DNA of 64,000 nt. Origin: Novosphingobium profundi (GTDB lineage: Bacteria > Pseudomonadota > Alphaproteobacteria > Sphingomonadales > Sphingomonadaceae). The notes under the pieces were generated by a model. The model was given only the letters and a program-made list of their open reading frames with translations, did no database searches and was not told where the DNA came from. Of this stretch, positions 1 through 9,511 are shown piece after piece. The stretch covers positions 620,001-684,000 of the forward strand of contig NZ_JAIVLF010000001.1 of NCBI RefSeq assembly GCF_020524485.1, read 5' to 3'. The translations under genes were made by a program, and so were the position numbers. Each line of letters opens with the position of its first letter. Position 1 is the stretch's first letter.

Positions 1-1524
1 GGCGCGGATCTGGTCGTCTTTCCCGAACTCCATCTTATCGGCTACCCGCCCGAGGACCTGGTGCTCAAGCCCGCGCTGGTCGAAAAGGCGGCGGCCCAGC
101 TCGAACGGCTGGCCGAGGCGAGCGGCGATGACGGTCCGGCCATGCTGGTGGGATCGGCCTTCGTGCGCGATGGTGCGCTGCACAACGGTGTGGCGCTGCT
201 CGACCAGGGACGGATCGCGGCGGTGCGCTTCAAGCACGAGCTTCCCAACTACGGCACGTTTGATGAAATGCGTCTGTTCCAGCCCGGTCCCTTGCCCGAG
301 CCGGTGATCCTGCGCGGCACCATGATCGGGGTGCCGATCTGCGAGGATATCTGGCGCCCGGAAGTGTGCCGACACCTCGCCGACTTCGGGGCCGAGATGT
401 TCATTTGCATCAACGGCAGCCCCTACGAGCTCAACAAGGAAGCCCTGCGAATCGAAGGCATCGCCCGGCGCCGCGCCAGCGATACCGGTATTCCGCTTGC
501 CTATCTCAACCGCGTGGGCGGGCAGGACGAACTCGTCTTCGATGGCGGGAGCTTCGTCGTCAACGGCGATGGCCAGCTTGCCGCGCGTGCGCGGGACTGG
601 GAGGAGCAGGTCCTGCAGACCTCGTGGACCCGGACCGCGCGCGGGTGGCGCTGCGACCGGGGCGATCTGGCGCAGGAGACGCCCCAGCCTGAGACGATCT
701 ACTGCGCCATGGTGCTGGCGCTGCGCAACTTCGTGGAACGCAGTTCGTGCGAGGGCGTGGTGGTGGGGCTCGACGGCGCGCGCGATTCGGCGCTGGTTGC
801 CGCACTGGCCGTCGATGCGCTGGGGGGCGAGTGCGTGACCCTGGCGCTGGTGCCGCCGCTGACAGGTGGCGCGCAGGCGTTGGAGGACGCACGTATCTGT
901 GCGCAGAGACTTGGTGCCAGATGCCGTGAGATCACGCTCGATGCGCGCATTTCGGAGGCATTGGAGGCCCTGGATGTCTGCTTTGCCGGGCCTGAGCGGG
1001 AGGCGGGCGAGCGGCTTGCCGCACGCATGGGCGCGCTGGTGCTTGGGGCGTTTGCCGAGAGCCAGGGCGCGATGCTGCTCTCCTCGGCGACGAAGAGCGA
1101 TTTCAGCCTTGGCCGCGTACCCTCCTGCGCCAGTGCGACGGGCGGCTACAGCCCGCTCAAGGACGCCTACGCGACGACGGTCGCCAAGCTTGTCACATGG
1201 CGCAACAGCGCGGTCCCGCACATCGGGTTGGGCCCGGAAGGAACGATTTTTCCCGCCTCGATTCTGGCCCACACGCCCCCGCTTCCCACAGGCGTGGACG
1301 ACGCGGCGCGCCTCGATGCGATGCTGTTCGGCCTTGTCGAACACGACAAGAGCATCGATCAGATGGTCGCCGACGGATTTCCGCGCGCGGCGCTGCGCCA
1401 TATCGAGGAGCGCCTGCATGCGAGCGAAGCCCTGCGCCGCCAGTCGCCTCCGGGCGTGAAACTGTCCCCAAGAAATTTCGGGCGGGATCGGCGCTATCCG
1501 ATCACTCATGCGTTTCGCAGCTGA
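1..1524 (+). CDS. nadE: Glutamine-dependent NAD+ synthetase, 5'-truncated by window, degenerate synthetase domain
   Basis: The family amidates nicotinate adenine dinucleotide to NAD+, using ammonia released from glutamine by an N-terminal nitrilase-fold domain. The frame is open from base 1, so the start lies upstream; 507 residues are visible. The glutaminase half looks intact: Glu in VFPELHLIGYPPEDL, Lys in FKHELPNYGTFDEMR and Cys in GVPICEDIW. The C-terminal half is recognisable (GGYSPLKDAY, and the end GVKLSPRNFGRDRRYPIT), but the pyrophosphate loop, normally SGGxDS, reads LDGARDS near residue 258. The usual NKSE segment is ATKSDFSLG, and the acidic DEDSLPPY-type stretch is replaced by VDDAARLDA. 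No frameshift is seen. It may be a paralogue with lost or altered synthetase activity. Family assignment is firm; activity is doubtful. Confidence 0.85.
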   Translation, partial: GADLVVFPELHLIGYPPEDLVLKPALVEKAAAQLERLAEASGDDGPAMLVGSAFVRDGALHNGVALLDQGRIAAVRFKHELPNYGTFDEMRLFQPGPLPEPVILRGTMIGVPICEDIWRPEVCRHLADFGAEMFICINGSPYELNKEALRIEGIARRRASDTGIPLAYLNRVGGQDELVFDGGSFVVNGDGQLAARARDWEEQVLQTSWTRTARGWRCDRGDLAQETPQPETIYCAMVLALRNFVERSSCEGVVVGLDGARDSALVAALAVDALGGECVTLALVPPLTGGAQALEDARICAQRLGARCREITLDARISEALEALDVCFAGPEREAGERLAARMGALVLGAFAESQGAMLLSSATKSDFSLGRVPSCASATGGYSPLKDAYATTVAKLVTWRNSAVPHIGLGPEGTIFPASILAHTPPLPTGVDDAARLDAMLFGLVEHDKSIDQMVADGFPRAALRHIEERLHASEALRRQSPPGVKLSPRNFGRDRRYPITHAFRS

Positions 1525-1580
1525 GGGATGAACGACGAGCCGGTCTGCGGCCTCGCGAAACCGGCGAATGGAGATGATTT

Positions 1581-2572
1581 ATGGGAATGCTGGTGGACGG
1601 CCAGTGGCACGATGTCTGGTACGATACCGAGGCCAACAAGGGGAAATTCGAGCGTGAGAAGTCGGCCTTCCGCAACTGGCTGACGGCCGACGGGAGCCCC
1701 GGGCCTTCGGGCGAGGGCGGTTTCGCGGCCGAGGCAGGGCGCTATCACCTCTATGTCAGCCTGGCCTGCCCCTGGGCGCACCGCACGCTCATCATGCGCG
1801 CGCTCAAGGGTCTGGAGGCCATTATCCCTGTCTCCATCGTCCATTGGCACATGGCCGAGAACGGCTGGACCTTCGCCGAAGGGCCGGGCGTGGTGCCCGA
1901 TCCGATCCACCACGCGCAGTACATGCACCAGGTCTACACGGCGGCGAAGCCGGACTATTCGGGCCGGGTGACCGTTCCGGTGCTCTGGGATCGTACGAAG
2001 GGCACGATCGTCAGCAACGAATCGGCCGAGATCATTCGCATGTTCAACACAGCGTTCGACGATCTGGGCGCGCGCCCGGGCGACTATTACCCGAGGCGCA
2101 CCGCGAGGCGATCGATGCCTTCAATGCGCGGATCTACGACACCGTCAACAACGGCGTCTACAAGGCCGGTTTCGCGACCACCCAGGAGGCCTACGAGGAG
2201 GCGGTCTATCCCCTGTTCGGGACGCTCGACTGGCTTGAGACACGTCTTTCGGCGAGCCGGTACCTTGTCGGGAACACCCTGACCGAGGCCGACATCCGCC
2301 TTTTCACCACGCTCGTGCGTTTCGACCCGGTGTACCGCGGCCACTTCAAGTGCAACCTGCACTCGCTCGCCGACTATCCGAACCTCTCAGGGTATCTGCG
2401 TGACATCTATCAGGTGCCCGGCGTCGCCGAGACGGTCGATTTCCGGCACATCAAGGGACACTATTACCAGAGTCACGGCACCATCAATCCGACCGGGATC
2501 GTGCCGGCCGGGCCGCTCATGGACCTGGCCGCGCCGCATGGCCGTGAGGGCATGGGCGGGCTAGCCGATTAG
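1581..2572 (+). pseudogene. Glutathionyl-hydroquinone reductase (Xi-class GST, YqjG/PcpF family), frameshifted
   Basis: This family reduces glutathionyl-hydroquinones using GSH. The catalytic cysteine motif ACPWAHR is present, and so is the C-terminal helical domain (VNNGVYKAGFATTQEAYEEAV, ADIRLFTTLVRFDPVY). The first part (1581 to about 2090) and the second part (about 2092 to 2572) lie in different frames. Family homology joins GDYYP to EAHREAIDAFN at 2091-2092, where one C appears to be missing from what should read CCCGAG. With that base restored the product is about 330 residues, the normal length, and both halves are well conserved. This is therefore either a sequencing or assembly error or a very recent inactivation. 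The start is ATG at 1581. Confidence 0.85.
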
Positions 2573-2646
2573 GCGGACGCCGCCGCGCACGCGCGGGCAA
2601 CGAGGGCTTTGACCTCGCGGTCGCCTGCGCGTAATCGCGCAGGGCT

Positions 2647-3975
2647 ATGACCACCACGCGCTTTGCCCCTTCGCCCACGGGCCTCCTTCACGTCGGCAAC
2701 ATCCGTACGGCCCTGCACAACTGGCTGCTGGCCAAGCGGTCGGGCGGGCGCTTCCTGCTGCGTATCGACGACACCGACGCGGCGCGCTCGCGTGAGGACT
2801 ATGTGGAGGCGATCCGGGCGGATCTTGCCTGGCTGGGCATCGTGCCCGAGGGCGAGGAGCGCCAGTCGCAGCGCTCTGCCCTCTATGAAGCCGAGTTCGA
2901 ACGCCTGAAGGGCGAGGGGCGCGTCTACCCGTGCTGGGAAAGCCCGCAGGAACTTGAACTCAAGCGTAAAGTCCTGCTCGGCCGCGGGCTGCCCCCGATC
3001 TACGACCGCGGCGCGCTTACCCTCTCCGAGGAGGAGAAGGCGCAGAAAGTAGCGGCGGGAGACGCCCCGCACTGGCGTTTCCTACTCGACCGTGATGAAC
3101 CGATTGCCTGGGAGGACGGCATTCGCGGCCACCAGTCCTTCGATGCGGCGATGATGTCGGACCCTGTGATCCGCCGCGCCGATGGTTCCTGGCTCTACAT
3201 GCTGCCCTCGGTGATCGACGACATCGCCATGGGCGTGACCGACGTTCTGCGCGGCGAGGACCACGTGTCGAACACGGCAGCGCAGGTGCAGATGTTCACG
3301 GCGCTGGGCGGCACGGTCCCGCGCTTTGCCCACGAGGCGCTGCTGGTTGGCACCGAGGGCAAGCTCTCCAAGCGGCTGGGCTCGCTCGGCATGGCGCAGC
3401 TGCGCGAGGACGGGATCGAGCCCGAGGCGCTGATTGCTCTGCTGGGGCGCCTGGGGACCTCGGATCCGGTCGATCCGGCGCTGCGTTTGGCGGACCTGGC
3501 GGCGAGCTTTGATCTCTCGCGCTTCGGCCGGGCCCCGGCGCGCTTTGACGAAACCGAACTGGCGCGCGTCAACGCCGCGATTGTCCACACGCTGCCCTAC
3601 GAGGCCGTGGCGGCGCGTCTCCCGGACGGGATGGACGCGGCGGCCTGGGAGGCGGTGCGCCCCAATCTGGCGCACGTCCACGAGGCGGCGGATTGGTGGC
3701 AGGTCGTCACCGGCCCTGTCGCCGCGCCGGACCTGGGCGAGGAGGACCGCGCCTATCTCGCGACGGCAGGCGAGGTGCTCGAAGGTCTCGCGTGGGAGCC
3801 GGGCATCTGGAAGGCGCTGACCGGCGCGCTCAAGGAGGCGACGGGCCGCAAGGGCAAGGCGCTGTTCCTCCCTTTGCGTCTTGCGCTGACGGGCATGGAG
3901 CACGGCCCCGACATGGGCGCAATGCTACCCCTGATCGGCCGCGAGGCCGCGCTGGAGCGTCTGCGCGCCGTTTGA
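2647..3975 (+). CDS. gltX: Glutamyl-tRNA synthetase
   Basis: Charges tRNA-Glu with glutamate (class I synthetase, cytoplasm). The 442-residue product starts MTTTRFAPSPTG, with the class I signature as HVGN at residues 15-18. Further on are RIDDTDAARSREDY, LRGEDHVSNTAAQ and the KMSKS-loop equivalent KLSKR at about residue 239. The length is short for GluRS (usually about 470-490) but typical of one of the two alphaproteobacterial GluRS types. Many alphaproteobacteria carry two gltX copies, so this may be the discriminating or the misacylating version; the sequence alone does not say. The ATG at 2647 is used because the ATRFAPSPTG-type beginning normally lies within a few residues of the start. 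Confidence 0.93.
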   Translation: MTTTRFAPSPTGLLHVGNIRTALHNWLLAKRSGGRFLLRIDDTDAARSREDYVEAIRADLAWLGIVPEGEERQSQRSALYEAEFERLKGEGRVYPCWESPQELELKRKVLLGRGLPPIYDRGALTLSEEEKAQKVAAGDAPHWRFLLDRDEPIAWEDGIRGHQSFDAAMMSDPVIRRADGSWLYMLPSVIDDIAMGVTDVLRGEDHVSNTAAQVQMFTALGGTVPRFAHEALLVGTEGKLSKRLGSLGMAQLREDGIEPEALIALLGRLGTSDPVDPALRLADLAASFDLSRFGRAPARFDETELARVNAAIVHTLPYEAVAARLPDGMDAAAWEAVRPNLAHVHEAADWWQVVTGPVAAPDLGEEDRAYLATAGEVLEGLAWEPGIWKALTGALKEATGRKGKALFLPLRLALTGMEHGPDMGAMLPLIGREAALERLRAV

Positions 3976-4046
3976 CGTGTGTCAAGGACGGCATTGCACG
4001 CCCGTCTTATTTCCCGCCCGTCAGCAGGTCGCAAGGGACATACGCG

Positions 4047-4274
4047 ATGGGCTTCGTGATGATGATGGCGGTACATTCGCTGGCGACGACGGTCCTCATG
4101 GGGATCGGTCTTGTCGCCGTGCTGGGCGCGGGGCTGGTCGACGGCTACGTGTTCCTCGCCGTGATCGCGCTGGCCTTCGTGGCGGCTTTGCCGGTTACCT
4201 GGATAGTGCTGCGCAAGTTGGGCGGCGCGGTGGTGATCCAGGATGAGGGCGCGGCGCCTCTGCGCCGGCCCTGA
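4047..4274 (+). CDS. Small two-helix membrane protein, function unknown
   Basis: A 75-residue hydrophobic protein. It starts at ATG 4047, with AAGGGA about ten bases upstream. Two predicted membrane segments are visible, roughly residues 4-30 (HSLATTVLMGIGLVAVLGAG) and 33-54 (YVFLAVIALAFVAALPVTWI), followed by a short basic and then polar tail. The longer open frame upstream of this ATG is the shadow of gltX and is not used. It lies 71 bp after gltX on the same strand and could be co-transcribed. I do not recognise a named family; small proteins of this kind are common next to housekeeping genes in sphingomonads. Confidence 0.6.
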   Translation: MGFVMMMAVHSLATTVLMGIGLVAVLGAGLVDGYVFLAVIALAFVAALPVTWIVLRKLGGAVVIQDEGAAPLRRP

Positions 4275-4279
4275 GGGGG

Positions 4280-4333
4280 CTGCGGACGCAGCCAGCGCCT
4301 CGCCGGTAAGGCTTCGCGCGGCCGCGTCCGCAG
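4280..4333. terminator. Large stem-loop between convergent genes
   Basis: A perfect 10-bp inverted repeat, CTGCGGACGC (4280-4289) and GCGTCCGCAG (4324-4333), encloses a 34-nt loop containing a smaller GCCT/AGGC hairpin. It lies between the ends of the small membrane gene (+) and bdhA (-), where a shared terminator is expected. There is no clear U-tract, so the terminator role is an inference. Confidence 0.45.
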
Positions 4334-4348
4334 TACCTTGTCTTCTTC

Positions 4349-5131
4349 TTATTCCATCACCCAGCCATGGCTGGCGAGCAGCGACTGGCCGGTCAGCGCG
4401 TTGGTCTGGAAGGCGGCGAAGAACAGCGCGACTTCGGCGATGTCCTCGACCGTGGTGAATTCGGTGTCGACGGTCTGGCCGAGCATGACCTTGTTGACGA
4501 CCTCCTCCTCGGAGATGCCCAGTTCCTTGGACTGTTCGGGGATCTGCTTCTCGACCAGCGGGGTGCGCACGAAGCCCGGGCAGATCACGTTGGTGCGCAC
4601 GCCCTTGGGGCCCGCTTCCTTGGCGATCACGCGGTTGAGGCCCATCAGGCCGTGCTTGGCGGTGACATAGGCGCTCTTGAGCTTGCTCGCCTCCTTGGAG
4701 TGGACCGAGCCCATGAAGATGATCGAGCCCGAGCCCTGCTTGTACATGTGCGGGATGACCGCCTTGGAGGTCAGGAACGCGCCGTCGAGGTGGATCGCGA
4801 GCATCTTCTTCCAGTCATCGAACTTGAACTGCTCGATCGGGTTGACGATCTGGATGCCGGCGTTGGAGACCAGCACGTCGACCGTGCCCCAGGCATCCAC
4901 CACGGCCTGGACCCCGGCCTCCACCTGCTCCTCGCTGGTGACGTCCATGGCGACGGCCATGGCCTCGGTTCCGGAGGTCTGCGTGATTTCATCGGCGGCC
5001 TTCTGCGCGGCCTCCTGGTTGAGGTCGGCGATGGCCACCTTGCCGCCTTCCTCGGCGTACTTGCGGGCAATGGCGAGGCCGATGCCGCTGGCCGCGCCGG
5101 TGACGATGCAAACCTTGTCCTTCAGTTTCAT
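4349..5131 (-). CDS. bdhA: D-beta-hydroxybutyrate dehydrogenase (SDR)
   Basis: NAD-dependent oxidation of D-3-hydroxybutyrate to acetoacetate, a step in polyhydroxybutyrate and ketone-body use. The 260-residue classical short-chain dehydrogenase has TGAASGIG at residues 12-19, VSNAGIQ, FMGSVHS and the catalytic YVTAK. The Q and H residues of the hydroxybutyrate dehydrogenase subgroup are seen in [14 protein letters not shown], and the C-terminus [14 protein letters not shown] is typical. GGAGAG precedes the ATG. The gene lies just downstream (84 bp) of a patatin-family hydrolase on the same strand, a pairing that fits intracellular PHB or lipid turnover, though that link is inferred. Confidence 0.88.
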   Translation of the reverse strand: MKLKDKVCIVTGAASGIGLAIARKYAEEGGKVAIADLNQEAAQKAADEITQTSGTEAMAVAMDVTSEEQVEAGVQAVVDAWGTVDVLVSNAGIQIVNPIEQFKFDDWKKMLAIHLDGAFLTSKAVIPHMYKQGSGSIIFMGSVHSKEASKLKSAYVTAKHGLMGLNRVIAKEAGPKGVRTNVICPGFVRTPLVEKQIPEQSKELGISEEEVVNKVMLGQTVDTEFTTVEDIAEVALFFAAFQTNALTGQSLLASHGWVME

Positions 5132-5214
5132 GTGCGTGCTCTCTCCAGTTATCTCATCGGCGCCCGGGCCTGCCCGTCTGTGCGGTGCCTGGTGGGCGTT
5201 CCCTGTGCGCGTAT

Positions 5215-6387
5215 TCAGCCGCGTTCGCGCGCGCAGGCAAGGTCGAATGTGGCGATTTCGTCCGGTTCAATGGCGCGCTCCAGCCATTCGGGATGTTCGA
5301 GCGAGAAGATCGCGTCGGCCTTGCCCGCCTGCCAGTGCTCGTCGACCGTCATCCGGGAAAACTCGTAGTCCTTCGAATTGGTTTCATAGCCGCGCGGGCG
5401 GTTGATGAGGTGCATGATCGCGACCGGGCCTTCCGGGCGGCAGGAGAGCAGCTTGGCGAGGTCGGGATCGTCCTTCAGCTCTTCGGGCAGCTTGTCGGCC
5501 AGACGGTGCGTGGCGGCGCGCAGGGCCTGGAGCTTGCGCGACATGTCGGTGCCCTGGCGGGTGCGGCTGGAGAAGCGGATGTCCTTCTCGCGCTGGGCGA
5601 TGTCGGCCATCGTACGCGGGACATCGCCGCGCGCGGCGAAAAGGTCGATCTGGAAGACTTCCATCGCGCAAGGCGGGCGGTTGTCGAGCACGTACTGAAG
5701 CGGCGTGTTCGAGACGAGGCCGCCGTCCCAGTACCACTCGCCGTCGATCTCGACCGGCGGAAATCCCGGGGGAAGGGCGCCGCTTGCCATGATGTGCTCA
5801 GGGCCAATCGGGCGTTCCAGGTTGTCGAAGTAGACGAAGTTGCCGTTGAGCACGTTGACCGCGCCGACGCTGAGCCGGGTTTCGCCCCGGTTGATGCGCT
5901 CGAAATCGACAAGTTCGAGGAGGCTCGTGCGCAGCGGGGTGGTGTCGTAGTAGGAGAGTTCGCCGAATTCGGCAGGCCATTCGGGCAGCGGCACGGGAAA
6001 GCGCGGGTTGAAGAAGCCCGGGATGCCGAGCGTCGAGGCGAAGAGCGCGGAGGCTTCGTTGAACGTGCGCCGGGCAAAGCCGATGGGTTCATCGAGCTTG
6101 TAGAGCAGTTCCGAGGAGGCACGCTCCCAGAAGGTGCGCAGCGCCTTCACGCGCTCGCCCACGGGATTGCCCGCGATGAGCGCGGCGTTGATTGCGCCAA
6201 TAGAGATGCCCGAGATCCAGTCGGGCCGCATGTCCTCGGCGGCAAGCGCCTCGTAGACCCCGGCCTGGTAGGCGCCGAGCGCGCCGCCGCCCTGCAGGAC
6301 GAGCGCGGTGTAGGTCCCCGCCTCGCGTCCGGAACGGCTGGCAACCGGGCCCCACGGGGCGCGGATCGGCGTATCCTGGTAGTTCAT
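5215..6387 (-). CDS. Patatin-like phospholipase with DUF3734-type C-terminus
   Basis: A 390-residue cytoplasmic serine acyl-hydrolase of the patatin family. Visible elements are the oxyanion-hole loop [11 protein letters not shown] (about residues 33-43), the nucleophile elbow GISIGA (GxSxG) and the Asp of the catalytic dyad in [12 protein letters not shown]. The C-terminal third ([22 protein letters not shown]) resembles the DUF3734 extension. No signal peptide is seen. It sits upstream of bdhA in the same direction with an 83-bp gap. Substrate could be phospholipid, or polyester if the bdhA link is functional; neither is shown by sequence. Confidence 0.85.
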   Translation of the reverse strand: MNYQDTPIRAPWGPVASRSGREAGTYTALVLQGGGALGAYQAGVYEALAAEDMRPDWISGISIGAINAALIAGNPVGERVKALRTFWERASSELLYKLDEPIGFARRTFNEASALFASTLGIPGFFNPRFPVPLPEWPAEFGELSYYDTTPLRTSLLELVDFERINRGETRLSVGAVNVLNGNFVYFDNLERPIGPEHIMASGALPPGFPPVEIDGEWYWDGGLVSNTPLQYVLDNRPPCAMEVFQIDLFAARGDVPRTMADIAQREKDIRFSSRTRQGTDMSRKLQALRAATHRLADKLPEELKDDPDLAKLLSCRPEGPVAIMHLINRPRGYETNSKDYEFSRMTVDEHWQAGKADAIFSLEHPEWLERAIEPDEIATFDLACARERG

Positions 6388-6518
6388 GGCGGCTTCCCCT
6401 CACGATCAGGGCATGGTGCGTTGCAACATATGGGCCTTGATCGGCCCGGTTGCAACGCCGCGTGAGGTGGCAGGCCCCACGCACAGGCCCGGGATCGGCG
6501 GGGAGAGCTGACCTCGCG

Positions 6519-9281
6519 TCAGGAGCCTTGCGCTTCCGCCTCGGCTTCGGTCACCGCCTCGCTTGCCGCTTCAAGAAGGCGCCGTTCCAGCGCTTTGAGG
6601 CGGTTGGCCGAGGTGATCTTCTCGCCGAGGAGATCGGTTACGTAGAAGGTGTCGACCGCGCGCTCGCCATAGGTCGCGATATGCGCCGAATAGACCATGA
6701 GCTTGGCTTCGAAGAGTGCGTGGGCGAGCCGATTGAGGAGCGCGGGACGGTCGCGTGCGGTCGCCTCGACCACGGTAAAGCGGTTGGACGCGCCGTTGTC
6801 GAAGATGACCCGGGGGCGCACGTCGAAGGCGTCGGCACGCGGGCGCACCTCGGGCTTGGCGACAAGCTGAGGCAGGATCTTGATGCGGTTGGCAAGCGCG
6901 TTCTCGATCGATTCGCGCAGCCGGTCGAGCTGGGCCTCCTCGCTGAAGGGGCGCCCGAGCGGGTCCTGCACGAGGAAGTTGTCGACCGCGCGGCCCGTGC
7001 GCGTGGTGTGGATGCGCGCGTCGATGATGTTGCCGCCAGCCAGGTGGATGCCGCCCGCGATGCGGTAGAACAGCCCCGGGTGGTCCGAGGCGATCACGGT
7101 CACCAGCGTGGCCGTGCGCGCGGGGTCGTATTCGGTGTGGATCGAGAGCGGATCGTCGTCGGCCGCCAGCAGCTGCGCGAGGTTCTTGGCGATGACGTCC
7201 TCGGGCTCGGCGATCCAGTAGGCGTCGATCAGCTTGCCGCCGACCTTCTCCACCAGTTCGGCGTTTTCCGGGGCGAGGGCGCGCACGGCCTCCTTCTTGG
7301 CTTCGACGCGCTGTTCGCGGCCGAACTGCGCATGGCCCAGGCGCAGGCGCTCTTCCGAGGCGTTGTAGAGCTCGGCGATGAGCTGGCGCTTCCACGAGTT
7401 CCACGTGCCCGGCCCCACCGCGCGGATGTCGACGATGGTGAGCAGCGTCAGCTGGCGCAGACGGTCGAGCGATTCCATCTTCTCGACGAAATCGAAGATC
7501 GTCTTCGCATCGGAAAGGTCGCGCTTGAAGGCGGTGGCCGAGAGCAGCAGGTGCCAGCGCACCAGCCAGGAGACGAGCTCGGTCTCCTCCTCGTCGAAGC
7601 CGAAGCGCGGACACAGCTTGAGTGCGATCTCGGAGCCCAGGATCGAGTGGTCGCCGCCGCGCCCCTTGGCGATGTCGTGGAGCAGAACCGAGGCGTAGAG
7701 CGCCCGGCGCGAGCGCACCTTGTGGACGATGTCGTGGGCGAGCGGGTGGTCGTCCTTGAGTTCGCCCCGTTCGATCTTTGCCAAGAGGCCGATGGCGCGG
7801 ATGGTGTGCTCGTCGACCGTGTAGTGGTGGTACATGTCGAACTGCATCTGCGCGTTGACGCGGCCGAATTCGGTGATGAAGCGCCCGAAGACGCCCGCCT
7901 CGTTGAACCAGCGCAGCACCGTCTCGGGATCGTTGCGGCTGGTCAGCAGTTCCAGGAACAGCGCGTTGGCGCGCGTGTCCTCGCGCACCTCCTCCTTGAT
8001 GAGGGCGGCGTCGTGCTGGATCTGGCGCATCGTTTCGGGATGGACCTCGAGACGCTCCTTGTCGGCGATCACGAAGATCTCGATCATGCGCACCGGGTCC
8101 TTGGTGAACCAGTCGTCGGACGGGGCCTTGATGCGGCCGCCAAAGACCTTGTAGCCCTTGACGATGCGCTCCTTGGCCTTGAATCCGGCGAGCAGGCCGC
8201 GCGGCTGCTTCTTGGCAAACTGCTCATCAAGCTGGGCGAGGAACACGCCGGTCAGGCTGCCCACCGTCTTCGCCTGAAGGAAGAACATGTGCATGAAGCG
8301 CTCGACCGCGCTCTTGCCCGGGCGGTCGGTGTAGTTCATCCGCGCCGCGACCTCGCGCTGGAGGTCGAAAGTCAGGCGGTCCTCGGCGCGATTGGCGATG
8401 GTGTGCAGGTGGCAGCGCACCGCCCAGAAGAAGTTCTCGGCGCGGCGGAAGGCGAGGTATTCCTTGCGGGTGAAGAGCCCGGCGTCGACCAGTTCGCCCG
8501 GATCGCGCACGTGGTGCAGGTACTTGCCGATCCAGTAGAGCGTGTGAAGGTCGCGCAGGCCTCCCTTGCCCTCCTTGATATTGGGTTCGACCACGTAGCG
8601 GCTGTCGCCCATGCGCTTGTGGCGTTCGTCGCGCTCGGCCAGCTTCTCGACCACGAACTGGCGCTCGGTCCCTTGCGCGACATCGCGCCAGAAGCGGGCC
8701 TGCGCTTCCTCGTAGACGTCCTGGTCGCCCCAGACGTAGCGGCCTTCGAGCATCGCGGTGCGGATGGTGAGGTCGGATTTCGACATGCGCACCATGTCAT
8801 CGAGCGAGCGGCTCGAATGGCCGACCTTCAGCCCCAGGTCCCACATGAAGTAGAGCATCGCCTCGATGACCTGCTCGCACCAGGGCGTGTGCTTCATCGG
8901 GGTCAGGAAAGCGATATCGACGTCCGAGTGCGGCGCCATTTCGCCGCGCCCGTAGCCGCCCACCGCCATGAAGCAAAGCCGCTCCCCCTTGGAGCGATTG
9001 ACCGCCGGGTAGACGTGCTTGACCACGTGGTCGTGCATGACGCGCAGCAGCTGGTCGGTGAGGAAGGCCTGGGCCTCGGCAATCTCGTGCCCGGCCGACG
9101 GCTTCTCGGTAAGGCGCCTTTCGATTTCCGCACGCCCCTCGGCAAGCGCGGTGCGCATGGTCTCGACCACGAATTGCCGGGACTTGGACGGACCATAGGC
9201 CGCCACCAGCTTGTCGATGGTCTGGACGAGTTCGCGCCGGTCGATCACGGAACGCGGGGAAGGGATACGAATGACACTCAT
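6519..9281 (-). CDS. glnD: [Protein-PII] uridylyltransferase/uridylyl-removing enzyme
   Basis: Bifunctional nitrogen sensor that uridylylates PII proteins when glutamine is low and removes UMP when it is high. The 920-residue product has the nucleotidyltransferase motif GGYGRGEMAPHSDVDI (about residues 108-123; Asp120 and Asp122 bind metal). The HD phosphohydrolase domain is in the middle (DEHTIRAIG, VLLHDIAKGRGGDH) and two ACT domains are at the C-terminus (LVTVIASDHPGLFYRIAGGI and VVEATARDRPALLNRLAHAL). All four parts look intact. The window also encodes sigma-54 (rpoN), the sigma factor of many nitrogen-regulated genes. Confidence 0.95.
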   Translation of the reverse strand: MSVIRIPSPRSVIDRRELVQTIDKLVAAYGPSKSRQFVVETMRTALAEGRAEIERRLTEKPSAGHEIAEAQAFLTDQLLRVMHDHVVKHVYPAVNRSKGERLCFMAVGGYGRGEMAPHSDVDIAFLTPMKHTPWCEQVIEAMLYFMWDLGLKVGHSSRSLDDMVRMSKSDLTIRTAMLEGRYVWGDQDVYEEAQARFWRDVAQGTERQFVVEKLAERDERHKRMGDSRYVVEPNIKEGKGGLRDLHTLYWIGKYLHHVRDPGELVDAGLFTRKEYLAFRRAENFFWAVRCHLHTIANRAEDRLTFDLQREVAARMNYTDRPGKSAVERFMHMFFLQAKTVGSLTGVFLAQLDEQFAKKQPRGLLAGFKAKERIVKGYKVFGGRIKAPSDDWFTKDPVRMIEIFVIADKERLEVHPETMRQIQHDAALIKEEVREDTRANALFLELLTSRNDPETVLRWFNEAGVFGRFITEFGRVNAQMQFDMYHHYTVDEHTIRAIGLLAKIERGELKDDHPLAHDIVHKVRSRRALYASVLLHDIAKGRGGDHSILGSEIALKLCPRFGFDEEETELVSWLVRWHLLLSATAFKRDLSDAKTIFDFVEKMESLDRLRQLTLLTIVDIRAVGPGTWNSWKRQLIAELYNASEERLRLGHAQFGREQRVEAKKEAVRALAPENAELVEKVGGKLIDAYWIAEPEDVIAKNLAQLLAADDDPLSIHTEYDPARTATLVTVIASDHPGLFYRIAGGIHLAGGNIIDARIHTTRTGRAVDNFLVQDPLGRPFSEEAQLDRLRESIENALANRIKILPQLVAKPEVRPRADAFDVRPRVIFDNGASNRFTVVEATARDRPALLNRLAHALFEAKLMVYSAHIATYGERAVDTFYVTDLLGEKITSANRLKALERRLLEAASEAVTEAEAEAQGS

Positions 9282-9511
9282 GACGGGAAGCTTCTAAACG
9301 TCGCAAACGACAAGAGGAAGTCGGCACAAGGCATCATGTGCGCCGAACTTCTCCCGTGGTGCTGCGATTTTTGCAGGTCTGGTTTCAAATCGCGACTACC
9401 ATCAAAGGGGCGGCTATGCCAGAAGGCAGCCAAATGGCCTGATCTCCTGCGCTTTTGCGCGGAAGAAAGGGCCCCGCGCTACCTGACGAATCGAAAAAGG
9501 GTCCAAGGCAC

